From Zavarzinia aquatilis (GTDB taxonomy: Bacteria; Pseudomonadota; Alphaproteobacteria; Zavarziniales; Zavarziniaceae): a stretch of 64,000 nt of DNA. The position numbers were made by a program, and so were the translations under genes. Each line of letters begins with the position of its first letter. Positions within the stretch are counted from its first letter, which is position 1. Shown here in pieces: positions 63,345 through 64,000 of this stretch. Location: NCBI RefSeq assembly GCF_003173035.1, contig NZ_QGLE01000006.1, positions 186,578 through 250,577 of the forward strand, read 5' to 3'. The notes under the pieces are model-generated. The model worked only from the letters and a program-made list of their open reading frames with translations. It was not told where the DNA came from and did not search any database.

Positions 63345-64000
63345 CTAGAGAGCGGCGGCGATATCGTCGAGGATGGCGCGGGCCTTGGCCGCCGGGTCGC
63401 TGGCGCGCAGGATGTCGCGGCCGACGACGACATGGTCGGCGCCGGCGGCGATGGCTTCGCCCGCGGTCATCACCCGCTTCTGGTCGTCCTTCGGGCTGTC
63501 GGCCGAACGGATGCCCGGGGTGACGATGCGCATTTCGGGGCCGAGCAGGGCGCGCAGCTTGGCCGCCTCGAAGCCCGAGGCGATGACGCCGTCGGCACCC
63601 GCTTCCTTGGCCTTCAGCGCCCGGTGCACCACGAGTTCGTCGAGCGGCATGGTATAGCCCATGTCCTCGAGATCCTTCTGGTCGAGCGAGGTCAGCACGG
63701 TGACGGCGAGGATCAGCGGCTTGCGCGCGCCGGCCTTCGCCCTCGCCTCGACCGCGGCGCGGACGATGGGGGCATCGCCGGTCACGGTCAGGAATTCGGT
63801 GCCGGTGCGGGCGATGTTCGTCGTCGCATTGCCGACGGTCGCGGCAATGTCGGTCAGCTTGGCGTCGAGGAAGACCTTCTTGCCCAGCCGGAACAATTCG
63901 TCGGCGAGACCGAGGCCGCCGCCGAAGACCTGCTGCAGGCCCAGCTTGTAGAAACTGACGGTGTCGCCCAGCGCCGCGACGATGTTGCGCGCCTGAATGA
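63345..64000 (-). CDS. pyrF: Orotidine 5'-phosphate decarboxylase (5' end outside window)
   Basis: The reading frame of this TIM-barrel enzyme continues past the right edge; the first visible residues are IQARNIVAALGDTVSFYKLGLQQVF. The catalytic DxKLTD motif appears as FLDAKLTDI, and the C-terminal part has PGIRSADSPKDDQKRVMT and ADHVVVGRDILRA. Converts OMP to UMP. Only about 20 N-terminal residues should be missing. Confidence 0.95.
   Translation of the reverse strand, partial: IQARNIVAALGDTVSFYKLGLQQVFGGGLGLADELFRLGKKVFLDAKLTDIAATVGNATTNIARTGTEFLTVTGDAPIVRAAVEARAKAGARKPLILAVTVLTSLDQKDLEDMGYTMPLDELVVHRALKAKEAGADGVIASGFEAAKLRALLGPEMRIVTPGIRSADSPKDDQKRVMTAGEAIAAGADHVVVGRDILRASDPAAKARAILDDIAAAL

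Overview
The window is a high-GC chromosomal segment of an alphaproteobacterium, probably of the Rhodospirillales or a related group. The markers are GcrA (the alphaproteobacterial cell-cycle regulator), an acpXL/fabZ/fabF2/fabF1/reductase/dehydrogenase cluster for the very-long-chain acyl group of lipid A, a DUF2336 protein, the def-fmt-truA and dapE-dapD blocks, and a phaZ-type PHA depolymerase. I saw no rRNA, tRNA, CRISPR array, prophage or complete insertion sequence. The genus assignment is not supported further by the sequence.

Layout. 1-2.4 kb: a truncated DUF2975 membrane protein with an unusual leader (an SD-pairing hairpin and repeated boxes), then a lower-GC DUF262/HNH (GmrSD-like) gene that looks acquired and sits where lpxXL usually follows the VLCFA genes. 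2.5-7.6 kb: the VLCFA cluster on the minus strand (acpXL, fabZ, fabF2, fabF1, ketoreductase, zinc dehydrogenase). 7.6-9.05 kb: two small unknown proteins and a TauE/SafE permease. 9.05-13.4 kb: biotin genes in two divergent arms (bioB-bioA and bioF-bioD). 13.4-18.7 kb: gcrA, a degenerate PAS/kinase/receiver/HPt protein, and a large RTX protein made only of repeats. 18.7-31.6 kb: metabolic and transport genes, namely an acyl-CoA ligase, TerC-like and CorC-like membrane proteins, a soluble PAS chemoreceptor, prpE, chrA, a SnoaL-like protein, an AT-rich REP-like element, a desaturase, phaZ and a GST. 31.6-43.5 kb: housekeeping genes (DUF4336, comM, greB, panD, def-fmt-truA). These are followed by three RcnB/CigR-type secreted proteins and a multicopper oxidase lying between truA and dapE-dapD, then a HAD nucleotidase.

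43.6-49.6 kb: a PAS-GAF-GGDEF diguanylate cyclase coupled to a DUF2336 gene, a pterin dehydratase, a small zinc protease, and an exported protein with a barrel-like N-terminal half, a Gly/Asn linker and three 94-residue repeats. 49.6-58.2 kb: a His-rich CDF metal exporter, a minus-strand run of tightly packed enzyme genes (thpR, cobB, VOC, ghrA; tas, tesA), and ybbA-ybbP divergent from tesA. 58.2-62.9 kb: a complete type I secretion system (PrtD-type ABC, HlyD, TolC) with no substrate next to it; the RTX protein at 16.3 kb is the obvious candidate. The window closes with a small membrane protein and a 5'-truncated pyrF.

Themes: envelope lipid construction (VLCFA, desaturase), envelope and metal stress (RcnB-like trio, multicopper oxidase, CDF, ChrA), type I secretion of an RTX protein, and second-messenger or cell-cycle signalling (GcrA, degenerate hybrid kinase, GGDEF+DUF2336). 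Most genes are compact, with stop/start overlaps (GTGA, TGATG, TAATG) that imply translational coupling.
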